DNA of 64,000 nucleotides from CALSMU01 sp965230225 (GCA_965230225.1 CBDDKM010000002.1:248001-312000), one strand, 5' to 3'. Shown: positions 52,509 to 61,110, counted from the stretch's first letter. Program-made: numbers and translations. Notes: a model not told the origin generated them from the sequence alone.

Positions 52509-53371
52509 GTTTCAGGTTTTACGTGGGTGTAACATTGGGTAGATACCAAGCTATGATGTCCAAGGAATTGGGAAACTCTTTCCAGTGGTGTTCCAGCTTG
52601 GAGTAAATGGGTAGCTATGGAATGTCGAAGCAGGTGAAGTGTTACTCTCTTTTGTTGGAGCCTTTTGTTTTCTGTTCGTTCAACCAGCATCCTTAGTCTC
52701 TTCTCAAAAGTCTGATCATTCAGTAGATTACCTTTCTCGCTTAGAAACAGTGCTTTTTGGTATCGTTTTCCATTTTGCAAAAGTGGTCTTGCTTTGGCTA
52801 GGTATTGTTTCACATCGTACACTACTCTTGGCGGAATGGGTACTTGTCTCTCCCGATTGTTCTTTCCATGTACTACATGAACAAAACCACGTTTCAGGTC
52901 AACATCCTCTACTCTTAGGTTAGCCGCTTCTTTTCTTCTGAGTCCTGCTGCATAGGTCATTCCAAGCATCACTCTATCTCTAAAGCCCCATTTGGTGTTG
53001 TCGGTAGCTTGGTAGAGTAATTCAACTTCTTCTACTGTCAGTGGTCTGATTTGCCTTGGCTCTGGCTTCACATTCTTGATGTTCCCCAATGGAAAGTCTA
53101 TTTGGTGCATTTTCATCAGGTATCTACCAAAGATTCTAAGTGCGCACAATTGGGTATTGATGTAGTTTCCAGAAAGGCGTTTTCCGGCAATCTCTCTGGT
53201 CTTTTGGTGAGTCACAAAGGTCTGAATATCCAAAGCGGTTAATTGCTCCAGAGATTGCTTCTTTGCATGCTCAAACAAGCGTTCTACTATTCTTGGGTAC
53301 ATCTTTAACGATGCTTTGCTGTACCCCATGGTTTGAAGCCATGAGTGGAAGGATTCTAGGTGTGTACTCAT
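52505..53371 (-). CDS. XerC/D-type tyrosine recombinase
   Basis: 288 aa with all active residues in order: an AAGLRRKEAANLRVEDV block (Arg), the HLLRHSIATHLLQAG motif (His and Arg), FLGHHSL and the nucleophile Tyr in STQCYTHV. It would act with the overlapping degenerate partner downstream. The target site is not evident; the element boundary may lie near 51543 where the displaced Rhs module starts. Confidence 0.9.
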   Translation of the reverse strand: MSTHLESFHSWLQTMGYSKASLKMYPRIVERLFEHAKKQSLEQLTALDIQTFVTHQKTREIAGKRLSGNYINTQLCALRIFGRYLMKMHQIDFPLGNIKNVKPEPRQIRPLTVEEVELLYQATDNTKWGFRDRVMLGMTYAAGLRRKEAANLRVEDVDLKRGFVHVVHGKNNRERQVPIPPRVVYDVKQYLAKARPLLQNGKRYQKALFLSEKGNLLNDQTFEKRLRMLVERTENKRLQQKRVTLHLLRHSIATHLLQAGTPLERVSQFLGHHSLVSTQCYTHVKPET

Positions 53372-53453
53372 GATAAATTGGTTTAGAAATTAGAAATACG
53401 TAGACAATTCGTGTTCAGACTATTACTTGTGGAATAGGTGTTGATAAGATTCC

Positions 53454-53484
53454 TTTGAAATAGAAGGGTTTTGGGGTAAATTTG
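53454..53484 (+). promoter_or_regulatory. Textbook Bacteroidota promoter TTTG-N19-TAAATTTG
   Basis: TTTG (53454-53457) and TAAATTTG (53477-53484) are separated by exactly 19 bp, the consensus architecture. It drives the ATPase-methyltransferase gene, whose ATG is 25 bp further on. Confidence 0.75.
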
Positions 53485-53509
53485 AAGCTACAAAAAACTT
53501 CTAAAACTT

Positions 53510-55396
53510 ATGAGATATAATAAATTTGTAGTCGCTTCAAAAACAACAGCTGCAAAAGGATTAACACCAATCAAACTTGATAAAAAACATCTAGGTGAAG
53601 TTATTGCCCTTGTTGGTAAAAATGGTGCAGGAAAATCAAGGGTACTTGAACTAGTTGAATCTTACCACAGATTGGTAAATTCTGAAAACATCGTGGATGA
53701 ATATATTACCAACATACCTAAAGTTTTAAGAAATAATGCTCACTATGATAGGTTAAAAATCTCAATCGAATCATTGAGGTTGCAACCAGATAATCCTACC
53801 GTACGAAATGGTGCCAAACAATTAGCTAAATCAACTGTTGATAATATTCAAGCGAAAGGACATTTATTTGTTTTAAGAATTGATCAAAAAGACTTTCTAA
53901 ATTTCAAAAAGAAAACAGGAGGCAATTTGAATTTCTCTCAGTTTATTAATGGCCAAAGGTCAATTGATCAAATGATTAAATCTCTTAATAGTGAAAGTAT
54001 CTTTGCTTTTTTAGAAAATGTGACAACTGATGTTTTTGCTAAAAATGCTGAAGCATACAGTAGACAAATGAAAAAACCTTCGAAAAAAACTACTGATAGA
54101 AAAGAAACTGTTGAGGATCAGTATATCGAAAGATTTCAATACCTTGTTAAAGAATTTCTTGGCATATCATTTGACTATGAACCTAGAATTGATGGAAGAA
54201 CCATAGGAAGTACTCTCTTATTTGATGGAAACCCAATTATTTTCGAAAACCTATCTCCTGGACAAAAAACGTTACTTGCTTATGCTACGATGCTCTTTTT
54301 AATCGAGTTTAACAGTGGTATCCCGCTTAATGAATGTGTAATAATTGTAGATGAACCGGAGGTCCACCTACATGCGGAAGCACAAATCAAAATGGTTAAT
54401 GCACTAAGGAACATTGTTAAGGACAGTGGCCAACTATGGATTGCAACACACTCCCTTCCAATAATCACCCAGTTAAGTTATGAAGAAATTCTATTGGTAA
54501 AAGACAATAACATCCTTAATCCATCTATTGATAACCATGACAAATCATTCGAAGAAATAGTTGGAACTTCAAATAATTTGGAACAAATCAAGGATTTTCT
54601 TATTTCCAATCACCTTAGAACATTTAATGAATTTACTTTACAGTGTTTCAAAGAACCTGAAACAATATTTTCAATTGATACTTCTGACCCTCAATATGAA
54701 TTATTCAAAAATGCAATTATCAATAATAACAACATCGAATTATTAGATTTTGGAGCTGGTAAAGGCAGGTTAGGGCATACTTTAAACAATGATCTCCATA
54801 CAACTAAAAAAATCTCGTATTCTGCCTTGGATATTCAACCTCCTGAAGAACTTAATAAAGTACCCAACATCAAAAGAGTAGAAACTTCACTTGACAAACT
54901 TAAAAATGAAGAATTTGATGCTATTGTTGTATGTAATGTATTACACGAGATTTCACCAACAGATTGGACTACGCAATTAAACAAACTAGGAAATAAATTA
55001 AAAAATGATGGTATTTTAATAATAATCGAAGATCTCCACCTTCCAAAAGGAGAAACTGCTCACAAGTATGGCTATAACATACTGGACAACAAAGGAATTG
55101 AACTACTTTTTGGAACAGACTCAATACTTCACTTACGCCATAAAAACAAAAGATATTCGGAAAGATTGGTCTGTTCAATTATCCCTAAAAAGCAGGTAAA
55201 AACTGATATTTCAAAAATAATGGACGCTATCAAACATATATACGAAAGTACATGGGAGCAAATCAAAACTATAAAAGAAGAATCTCGTAAAGATGCTCGC
55301 ATGGGTAGGCACTTAGCAAACCTTACTCACCAGCATTTAAATGCCAAACATTTTCTATTAGACAATTATACAGAACCTATGTATGAAATACACTAA
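53510..55396 (+). CDS. AAA/SMC-like ATPase fused to SAM methyltransferase (candidate defence protein)
   Basis: 628 aa. The ATPase has Walker A GKNGAGKS (36-43), the signature LSPGQKTLLAYA (248-259), Walker B VIIVDEPEVHLHAE (277-) and switch His in IATHS (H314), with an insert between A and the signature as in OLD/AAA_21 proteins. From ~405 a Rossmann methyltransferase follows: LLDFGAGKGRLG (motif I, 411-422), ALDIQP (acidic residue ~441) and FDAIVVCNVLHEI (469-). A helical C-terminus (KHIYESTWEQIKTI...) ends the protein. OLD-like ATPases are common in phage defence; I do not know this exact fusion. The gene stands alone among recombinases and ends 11 bp from one of them (convergent). Substrate (DNA, RNA, protein or small molecule) unknown. 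Confidence 0.85.
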   Translation: MRYNKFVVASKTTAAKGLTPIKLDKKHLGEVIALVGKNGAGKSRVLELVESYHRLVNSENIVDEYITNIPKVLRNNAHYDRLKISIESLRLQPDNPTVRNGAKQLAKSTVDNIQAKGHLFVLRIDQKDFLNFKKKTGGNLNFSQFINGQRSIDQMIKSLNSESIFAFLENVTTDVFAKNAEAYSRQMKKPSKKTTDRKETVEDQYIERFQYLVKEFLGISFDYEPRIDGRTIGSTLLFDGNPIIFENLSPGQKTLLAYATMLFLIEFNSGIPLNECVIIVDEPEVHLHAEAQIKMVNALRNIVKDSGQLWIATHSLPIITQLSYEEILLVKDNNILNPSIDNHDKSFEEIVGTSNNLEQIKDFLISNHLRTFNEFTLQCFKEPETIFSIDTSDPQYELFKNAIINNNNIELLDFGAGKGRLGHTLNNDLHTTKKISYSALDIQPPEELNKVPNIKRVETSLDKLKNEEFDAIVVCNVLHEISPTDWTTQLNKLGNKLKNDGILIIIEDLHLPKGETAHKYGYNILDNKGIELLFGTDSILHLRHKNKRYSERLVCSIIPKKQVKTDISKIMDAIKHIYESTWEQIKTIKEESRKDARMGRHLANLTHQHLNAKHFLLDNYTEPMYEIH

Positions 55397-55407
55397 ACTG
55401 GTTTTTC

Positions 55408-55977
55408 TCATAGTCCTAGATAAACGTTTCTTATCTCCTGCTCTCTGATGCCCAAATACCTTTTGGTAATAGCAACTGATGAGTGGTTAAAGATTTGTCC
55501 TAAGAGGATCAGAGATTTCTCCGAATGGTTGTTCTTCTCCCATATTCTTCTACCAAAAGCCTTTCTGAAACTGTGGGTACTAAACCGGATGTTCAAACTG
55601 TACTTTTTGGCTATAACCTTTAAGTGTCTATTGATATACTGTTGTCCATAAACTGTTCCCCAACTACTTAAAAACAAGTACTGTTCAGGTTCTGGCTTCT
55701 TTTTCTCCGCTACCCTACTTACAATCTCTCGAAGTTCATCGTGGATGTGGATTGTTCTAGTTTTACCTGTTTTCTGTTCAGTAAGTGTCAATTGTTCTTG
55801 TTGTACATCTACCCACCTAAGCTTCCTTAAGTCGGACAGTCGTAGCCCTGTGTAGCTACCTGTGGCTATCAGTAAAGCAAATGTATGTTCACCATCCCTG
55901 AGTAATTTGTGTACCAGAGTTTGCATCTTTGACCACTCTAAGTAGTCGGCGGTTGTAATTGATCCTTTTAAACTCAT
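55408..55977 (-). CDS. Catalytic-domain-only tyrosine recombinase
   Basis: 189 aa. A compact catalytic domain is present without the usual N-terminal core-binding domain: SYTGLRLSDLRKLRWVDV (Arg), THSFRKAFGRRIWEKN (His-x-x-Arg), LLGQIFNHSSVAITKRYLGI (His, Tyr). Short integrases of this kind exist in mobile elements. It is convergent with the ATPase-methyltransferase gene, 11 bp apart. It may be the third recombinase of the same mobile unit, or the remains of an older one. Confidence 0.85.
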   Translation of the reverse strand: MSLKGSITTADYLEWSKMQTLVHKLLRDGEHTFALLIATGSYTGLRLSDLRKLRWVDVQQEQLTLTEQKTGKTRTIHIHDELREIVSRVAEKKKPEPEQYLFLSSWGTVYGQQYINRHLKVIAKKYSLNIRFSTHSFRKAFGRRIWEKNNHSEKSLILLGQIFNHSSVAITKRYLGIREQEIRNVYLGL

Positions 55978-56211
55978 GTTGTGTGTTTTAAGTGAATATT
56001 GAAATGGGGATAGCCAAATATTTCTCTTTAGACAAAAGTGATACTTTCACCATTTCCCGAAACTGTTGCTCTCATTGGGATTCTGGCGAAATGATTAATT
56101 ATAATATTAACCCTAAGTTTTCTTACAATTTTATATTGATAAAAGAGAAACAATTCTACTCTTACAGTAGAATAATTACCTTTAGTATGAATCATCAAAA
56201 AATAGTTATAC

Positions 56212-56877
56212 ATGTCAAAGTTTGGAATTAAAAATCGAAACATTGTTCTAACTCATGCCTTACTCTTAGAAAGTATGGCATCTGCTTTTCTAGCCAAACT
56301 TTTAGGTATTGAAGACCATAAATCAACGATTTCCTTCAGCAATAAAAGCAGTAGTTTATCTTTCAATCATAAAATCGGTTTACTAATAGATATAGGTGCA
56401 ATTAATGGTCGAGATAAAACCAAATTCAAGAAATTCATGGAGATTAGAAATCAATTCATGCATAATTTAGATGCCGATTCCTTTTCTTCCTGTATAGAAC
56501 TACTTGATGGAACCGAAAAATGGCTTCTACGTAATTATCCACAAAATGAAGAATCTTCAAGAGAAGAAAAGTTGAAATCCGCTACAATGGCATTAGGTAA
56601 TGATCTACTATCTATCTCGAATACTGTTTTAGAAAAGGTTCTTCAAAAAATTCGAAATGATGCAACCGATAGTATTCACAAATGCTCGCATGAAGCAGCT
56701 CTCGTTGCATTGGATAAGGTAGAAAGTGAACTTAACGAATTTATTCAGATAAACTTACTTGAGAAAAAAGATGTAAGTGTTGAATCATTGAAACAATTGG
56801 GAACTACAACACGTGAGATATTTGCCAAAACCTGGAAAAAAGAATTAGACCGTTTGATCTCTGAAAATGATAAATAG
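56212..56877 (+). CDS. HEPN-like/MtlR-like helical protein
   Basis: 221 aa, all helical and without a signal. The segment FMEIRNQFMHNLDADSFSSC contains R-x4-H (RNQFMH), the marker of HEPN domains; the context KIGLLIDIGAINGRDKTKFKKFMEIRNQFMHNL resembles the MtlR/HEPN branch. HEPN proteins are RNases or toxins in many defence and toxin-antitoxin systems, while some are regulators. No antitoxin of the MNT type is next to it. The next two genes are on the opposite strand. Confidence 0.6.
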   Translation: MSKFGIKNRNIVLTHALLLESMASAFLAKLLGIEDHKSTISFSNKSSSLSFNHKIGLLIDIGAINGRDKTKFKKFMEIRNQFMHNLDADSFSSCIELLDGTEKWLLRNYPQNEESSREEKLKSATMALGNDLLSISNTVLEKVLQKIRNDATDSIHKCSHEAALVALDKVESELNEFIQINLLEKKDVSVESLKQLGTTTREIFAKTWKKELDRLISENDK

Positions 56878-56981
56878 CGAAATACTCCTTGCTGTCGTTC
56901 GGAATTGTGTGTGGGTGTTTAAGAATATTACAGAAAGAGAATTACAAGTGACGGCAAAAAGGAGAACGGCAGCAAGGAGTA

Positions 56982-57299
56982 TTACCTTCCATGCATTTCC
57001 TCATGGTGATGTTCACACAAAACTTCAAAAAATGAATTGGGATATTCCCAAGGAAGCTTTCTTGAATTATAAGAAGGATGATGAACATGATTTGCTTTAT
57101 CTTCCTTTCCACAAACTTTGCATTTGTATAAGTTTTCTAATAAAACTTCATCCCTCTTATCCCTCCATTCTTTGGTTTCCAACATTTCCTCGTATGATAA
57201 CATCTCACTATTTCTCTTTAGCTTTTCTACATAAGAGGGATAAAAGATTGAACTTCCCATATTATTGGACAACCTCCTTTTTTTCGAACCTTTTACCAT
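56982..57299 (-). CDS. HNH-like endonuclease-fold protein
   Basis: 105 aa. The zinc/HNH core reads CKVCGKEDKANHVHHPSYNSRKLPWEYPNSFFEVLCEHHHEEMH, with paired cysteines, HVHH as the catalytic His region and a closing CEHHHEEMH. The N-terminus is basic (MVKGSKKRRLSNN). HNH proteins of this size are common in phages and mobile elements. It follows the 78-aa gene by 18 bp. Confidence 0.8.
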   Translation of the reverse strand: MVKGSKKRRLSNNMGSSIFYPSYVEKLKRNSEMLSYEEMLETKEWRDKRDEVLLENLYKCKVCGKEDKANHVHHPSYNSRKLPWEYPNSFFEVLCEHHHEEMHGR

Positions 57300-57317
57300 A
57301 ACATTTCAGATTGATAT

Positions 57318-57554
57318 TTATGATCTAAAGTTAAATACATTTTTCAAATTATATAGATCATAACTTTCTTCATCAACTTCCAAAAACTCCAACTCTGGAT
57401 AGGTAGATGCATATTCAGGTGTAGTCACTAAAAACAATCCTGTATCAGAAAGGATGTACACTTTTGGGTCTTGGGTCATTTGATCAGTGGCTCCATCCAC
57501 CAATTCGGCAAAAACTAGATTTTTCATAATTGTAAGTTTTGAAAGGTTTGACAT
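57318..57554 (-). CDS. Small protein of unknown function
   Basis: 78 aa (an in-frame ATG at 57527 gives 69 aa beginning MKNLVFAELVDGATDQ). Sequence ...KVYILSDTGLFLVTTPEYASTYPELEFLEVDEESYDLYNLKNV suggests a small alpha/beta protein. No family recognised. It lies 18 bp upstream of the HNH gene on the same strand. Confidence 0.45.
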   Translation of the reverse strand: MSNLSKLTIMKNLVFAELVDGATDQMTQDPKVYILSDTGLFLVTTPEYASTYPELEFLEVDEESYDLYNLKNVFNFRS

Positions 57555-57857
57555 TTTGGAGGTGTTGCAAGAATCCTTTACACCATTGCTGCTAGCTCAC
57601 AAAAGTGCACAGAGAAACAAAACACCCCAGAAAACAGGCAGGGGAGCCAATGAGTATAGGTTTGCAGTGCGGATATAATATTGGATGGGGAAAATAATAT
57701 GAAGGGGGGGCTAAATAGTTTGGGGATGGGGGTAAAAAGAGACAATCTCTGCCTCATTTACCATCCTTGAAACACTCTCCTATCGGTAAGGTGTAAACAG
57801 TACTAGAAATCGTTTCTTTTGGCAAATACCAAATTTAAAACTCAAATCGGCTAAAAT

Positions 57858-57873
57858 AGGTCCGGGCAGACCT
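57858..57873. promoter_or_regulatory. Inverted repeat AGGTC-CGGGCA-GACCT
   Basis: Five-base arms with a 6-bp spacer, the same architecture as the second site at 58079. Probable protein-binding site. Confidence 0.45.
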
Positions 57874-58078
57874 GTTTGAAATTATCCGGTTTCCATGCTA
57901 CCATTGGCAAAGTGGGAAAATGACCAAACGAAGTATAAGGGGCAAGCTCCTACAGGTAACTTCCTAGCCGCATTCCCCTTCTCCCTTTCGTGAGTACCCC
58001 ATTGGCTATACTATCTTTTCACTTTTTGTTCAAAGTTGAAAAAGGATGTGTTTCCTTAAACTCATTTTTCTCCAAAAC

Positions 58079-58094
58079 AGGTCTAAAGTGACCT
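58079..58094. promoter_or_regulatory. Inverted repeat AGGTC-TAAAGT-GACCT
   Basis: Second copy with the same arms and spacer length as the site at 57858, ~85 bp before the winged-helix gene. Confidence 0.45.
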
Positions 58095-58180
58095 GATTCT
58101 TTCAAACTCTTTTCCGATAATTGAGTAATGGTTCAACTGGGGACAAAGGGAAGGCTAGCTACCTTCTCTCCTGGTACTAA

Positions 58181-58765
58181 ATGGGCCAGCTAAACATACG
58201 AACCATGAAAATTGAAAATACAAAGGAGCGAAATCGAATTCGTAGAGTAACTCAAGAAATACACGCATACAACATGAACATGCATACCGTTATCACAGAG
58301 TTTGAAATCACCAAGCACATTGGTAAGTTAGTACTAATTCAGGCATTCAGCTACATCACTTCACAGCTAAAAATTGGGAAGTGTTCTCAGACAATCAATA
58401 GAATTGTTCTTGACAGTACTTTCAAAAAGAGAATGGCTAGTACATTTGGTCACTCGGATGCTTCTAACGTTCGTAAGTACATTAAGGAGTTGGAGAACCT
58501 GGGCTTGCTCCAAAAAGTAAATAAACACACCTACCTTGTTAATCCTCTCATTGCCTACCGTGGCAGTCTGCGTCATCGTCTGGAAGTAATTGACACCTTC
58601 TACCAAGACATAGAGCAACAAAAGGGCTTGGTTTGGGACAAGTTCGTGAGTGCTTTTGAAAGTGTGGAACAAGTAAGACAAGACATTGAGCACCACCACA
58701 AACTACAAATTGACAGGGAGTTTCCTCCTAAGCCAACGCAATCTTTCAGCATTCAAAACATCTGA
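58181..58765 (+). CDS. RepL-like winged-helix protein
   Basis: 194 aa. The core TFGHSDASNVRKYIKELENLGLLQKVNKHTYLVNPLIAYRGS has the winged-helix plus the YLVNPxxAYRGS-type ending seen in RepL plasmid replication proteins. The N-terminus is basic (KERNRIRRVTQEIHAYNMNMH). It could be a replication initiator of an integrated element or a transcription regulator. ATG 58205 (MKIENTK) is an alternative start. It faces away from the two inverted repeats and is convergent with the 525-aa gene. Confidence 0.6.
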   Translation: MGQLNIRTMKIENTKERNRIRRVTQEIHAYNMNMHTVITEFEITKHIGKLVLIQAFSYITSQLKIGKCSQTINRIVLDSTFKKRMASTFGHSDASNVRKYIKELENLGLLQKVNKHTYLVNPLIAYRGSLRHRLEVIDTFYQDIEQQKGLVWDKFVSAFESVEQVRQDIEHHHKLQIDREFPPKPTQSFSIQNI

Positions 58766-59401
58766 GTCAAAAACAATCAATTTGCGGGCTTTTCTGTGTC
58801 TCAGTAGTAGAAGAGTGAGCAACAGGTTAAACAGTCTCAGAGGTGGCAACTACGGGCAAAAGAGACTGACTTTCCGTTTGTCTGGGAAGGAATAAAATAA
58901 ATGTCAAATTCTTCCGACACTTTTTGCCGATTCTTATTTCTTCTACAAACCAGAATACTTAAGGGTTTTATTGCTATCTACTATTCATTCTGATTCTTTT
59001 CTACTACTAAAAAGAGAAGCGCGGAAAGGTTTGGGGCGATTTTTCTACACTCTGCCGCTACTCGTTTCATTTTGGAGGTTTTTAGCGGTATTTTTTGGCA
59101 TTATATTTAATATTATTATTACTTATTATGCCCATTTTACCCGCCATTTTTCTCCAATTTCAACACTCCTGCCCCAGACCTGTCTCTTTTCTGTTTGTAG
59201 TAAAAGAGAAAGGTGCTGATTTTGTCTTTAGCCCTTATTGGTAGTGTGAAAGCAATTGGCAATTTTTGGCGGACTTTTTTGTCATTTATTTTTATTCCTT
59301 CTCTACTCTTTTCTGCACGGTCTGATTTCTGCTGCTCTCTGCTACTTTTTTCCGCTATTGATGGTTACTCCTTTACCGGATGGTTTGACGTGACCTATGG
59401 G
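58766..59401. other. AT/T-rich gap between convergent genes with imperfect direct repeats
   Basis: About 635 bp; very T-rich on the plus strand. Two similar stretches (59078-59109, GTTTTTAGCGGTATTTTT..., and 59261-59294, AATTTTTGGCGGACTTTT...) resemble each other. No persuasive gene; small ORFs here show no family or start context. Confidence 0.55.
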
Positions 59402-60979
59402 TCAGATGTCGAGCAACTCCAATGGGTCTTCTCCTTCTTCCTCTCTCTTTTTCTTTCGGTAAGCTGCTTGTTCTTTTTTTGTGAGCAGGTTAAAGTCAAA
59501 GTGTGGTGTGATCTTGAGTTTTGCAAGGTCTCTGGCTATTTCTTCTGGTGTGTTAAGAATTGTTTTGCTGATTTGGGATGGGTTCTGTCCTATATTGTGA
59601 AGGCTCCTTAGTTTTCTGTTGTACTGGTCCCTGAACCACTTCTTCTGTTTTCCTTCTATTTGAGCATGGGCCTGTTCAAAACGTAAGCGCATTAGTCTAT
59701 TTTCTTCTTGCCTTTCGGCTTCCTGTTGTTGTAGTTCTTCCTGAGTCGGGATTGATTTTGGGCTAGCTTTAGCTTTTATGTACTTGTTCAGAATGTCTCG
59801 AACTGTCCTATCTGACATGTTTTTACCACGGAACTTCCCTACTCTTCTGGCAATCTCAGCAGCATTAGTTATTCCTGATTCGTACAGTTTAAATATTCTT
59901 TCGTCTCTCTTCTGTTTCTCCAGTTTGGCACCCAGTCTTTTGACGGCTTTTTTATCCTTCTCATTCTTTGCTTCTCTCTCTTTACGGCGTTGCTCTATTT
60001 CTGCCTTGTACCGTTCATTGAACCATTTTACGTACACACCAATTAGCGCTTTACCATGTCCAACAGAAGTGACCTTCAGAGTATGCGTTGTTCCAAGAGT
60101 CTTATTAGCAATTTTCCACCTTCCAGATGCATTGATGTAGGTGAAGTTATCATTCGCCTCACCATCTAGAAAATACAAACTGTACAGCCATTCTCGTTTC
60201 CTTTGGATGGAGACTATCTGCCTCTCAATTTCCTTTTTGTTCTTCTTGTACTGGTATTGGGTTATTCCTTCTTCATTCCTAGTCCAAACACGTTTACCAT
60301 CTATTGACCTGGTCGAATATGTCTTTAGCTGATACTTTAGGTTTTCGAGTTCACCCTGAAGGGTTACCAGTGGATCCTCATCGTTTGAACTACCCCAAAG
60401 TTCTTCTTGAATGATGAGTCTTGGAGGGTTATTTTCTCTTTTGTACACTAAAGCCGGATGGGCCACGTTCAAGATTATGTCTGTCACACTCAGTTTCCCG
60501 TCTTTCTTTGGGACTACTTTATACTCTGAGAGTTCACCTTTTATCCCCTTTCTATACCTCTCCGCCTTCTCTGCTTCAATTGCATAACGTTTAATGGCTT
60601 CTTTGTTAACATGGATTCTGAACTCTGACTCTACATCACTCATCATATACAGAAACATGTGAAGTTTCATTGAGTAGTAGTGAACCAAATCTTTTTCCTT
60701 GATCTCCCAGAAATCAGCCAATTCCTGATCCCAAATACCGTCATAGATCATTGCCAACATGGCCCCATTCCGTCTCATAGTGTGGTCTCGTTTGCTTCTA
60801 CTCTCAAGCTCAAACTCTCTCACTATCTGTGCGGAAGCCAACGCCGCGTCTACTCTGTGTCTTGCAAATCCTGATCTGGACTTGAAACGTTCAATCTCCA
60901 ACGAGAATGGTTTGTCAACTGCTCGTTGTTCTATCAACGTCTCAATTCCTTTTACTCCTGTGGCGTACTTCTTTTCCAT
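59402..60979 (-). CDS. Large coiled-coil/HTH protein of mobile element, unknown function
   Basis: 525 aa. Basic, helix-rich; contains an HTH-like segment near 365-405 (ERIFKLYESGITNAAEIARRVGKFRGKNMSDRTVRDILNKYIK), and long charged coiled coils (KEREAKNEKDKKAVKRLGAKLEKQKRDER; EERQEENRLMRLRFEQ). The N-terminal half has no motif I recognise (GFARHRVDAALASAQIVREFELE; LVHYYSMKLHMFLYMMSD). It may be a replication or partition protein of the element that also carries the RepL-like gene. No signal peptide; not a recombinase or ATPase by motif. Confidence 0.6.
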   Translation of the reverse strand: MEKKYATGVKGIETLIEQRAVDKPFSLEIERFKSRSGFARHRVDAALASAQIVREFELESRSKRDHTMRRNGAMLAMIYDGIWDQELADFWEIKEKDLVHYYSMKLHMFLYMMSDVESEFRIHVNKEAIKRYAIEAEKAERYRKGIKGELSEYKVVPKKDGKLSVTDIILNVAHPALVYKRENNPPRLIIQEELWGSSNDEDPLVTLQGELENLKYQLKTYSTRSIDGKRVWTRNEEGITQYQYKKNKKEIERQIVSIQRKREWLYSLYFLDGEANDNFTYINASGRWKIANKTLGTTHTLKVTSVGHGKALIGVYVKWFNERYKAEIEQRRKEREAKNEKDKKAVKRLGAKLEKQKRDERIFKLYESGITNAAEIARRVGKFRGKNMSDRTVRDILNKYIKAKASPKSIPTQEELQQQEAERQEENRLMRLRFEQAHAQIEGKQKKWFRDQYNRKLRSLHNIGQNPSQISKTILNTPEEIARDLAKLKITPHFDFNLLTKKEQAAYRKKKREEEGEDPLELLDI

Positions 60980-61110
60980 GAAGATTGTATTACTTTACAA
61001 AAGTAAGAAAACATTAGTGGCGAAGTCCCTTTAATATTTTAAGGAATGTTGTTTCCCTGAATTGGAATGTTTTGCTGAAAAAGTAGGAGTCTGGGGTAGT
61101 CAAACAGCCT

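Larger units (their letters stand above)
57555..58180. other. Non-coding region with two AGGTC-N6-GACCT inverted repeats
   Basis: About 625 bp with higher GC than the flanks and no credible ORF. It holds identical inverted-repeat sites at 57858-57873 and 58079-58094, about 220 bp apart, upstream of the RepL-like gene. It may be a control or origin region. Confidence 0.6.

Noticed and set aside
58971..59219. 82-aa ORF in the T-rich gap
   Set aside because: Hydrophobic residues follow from the T-rich composition, and no start context or family similarity is visible.
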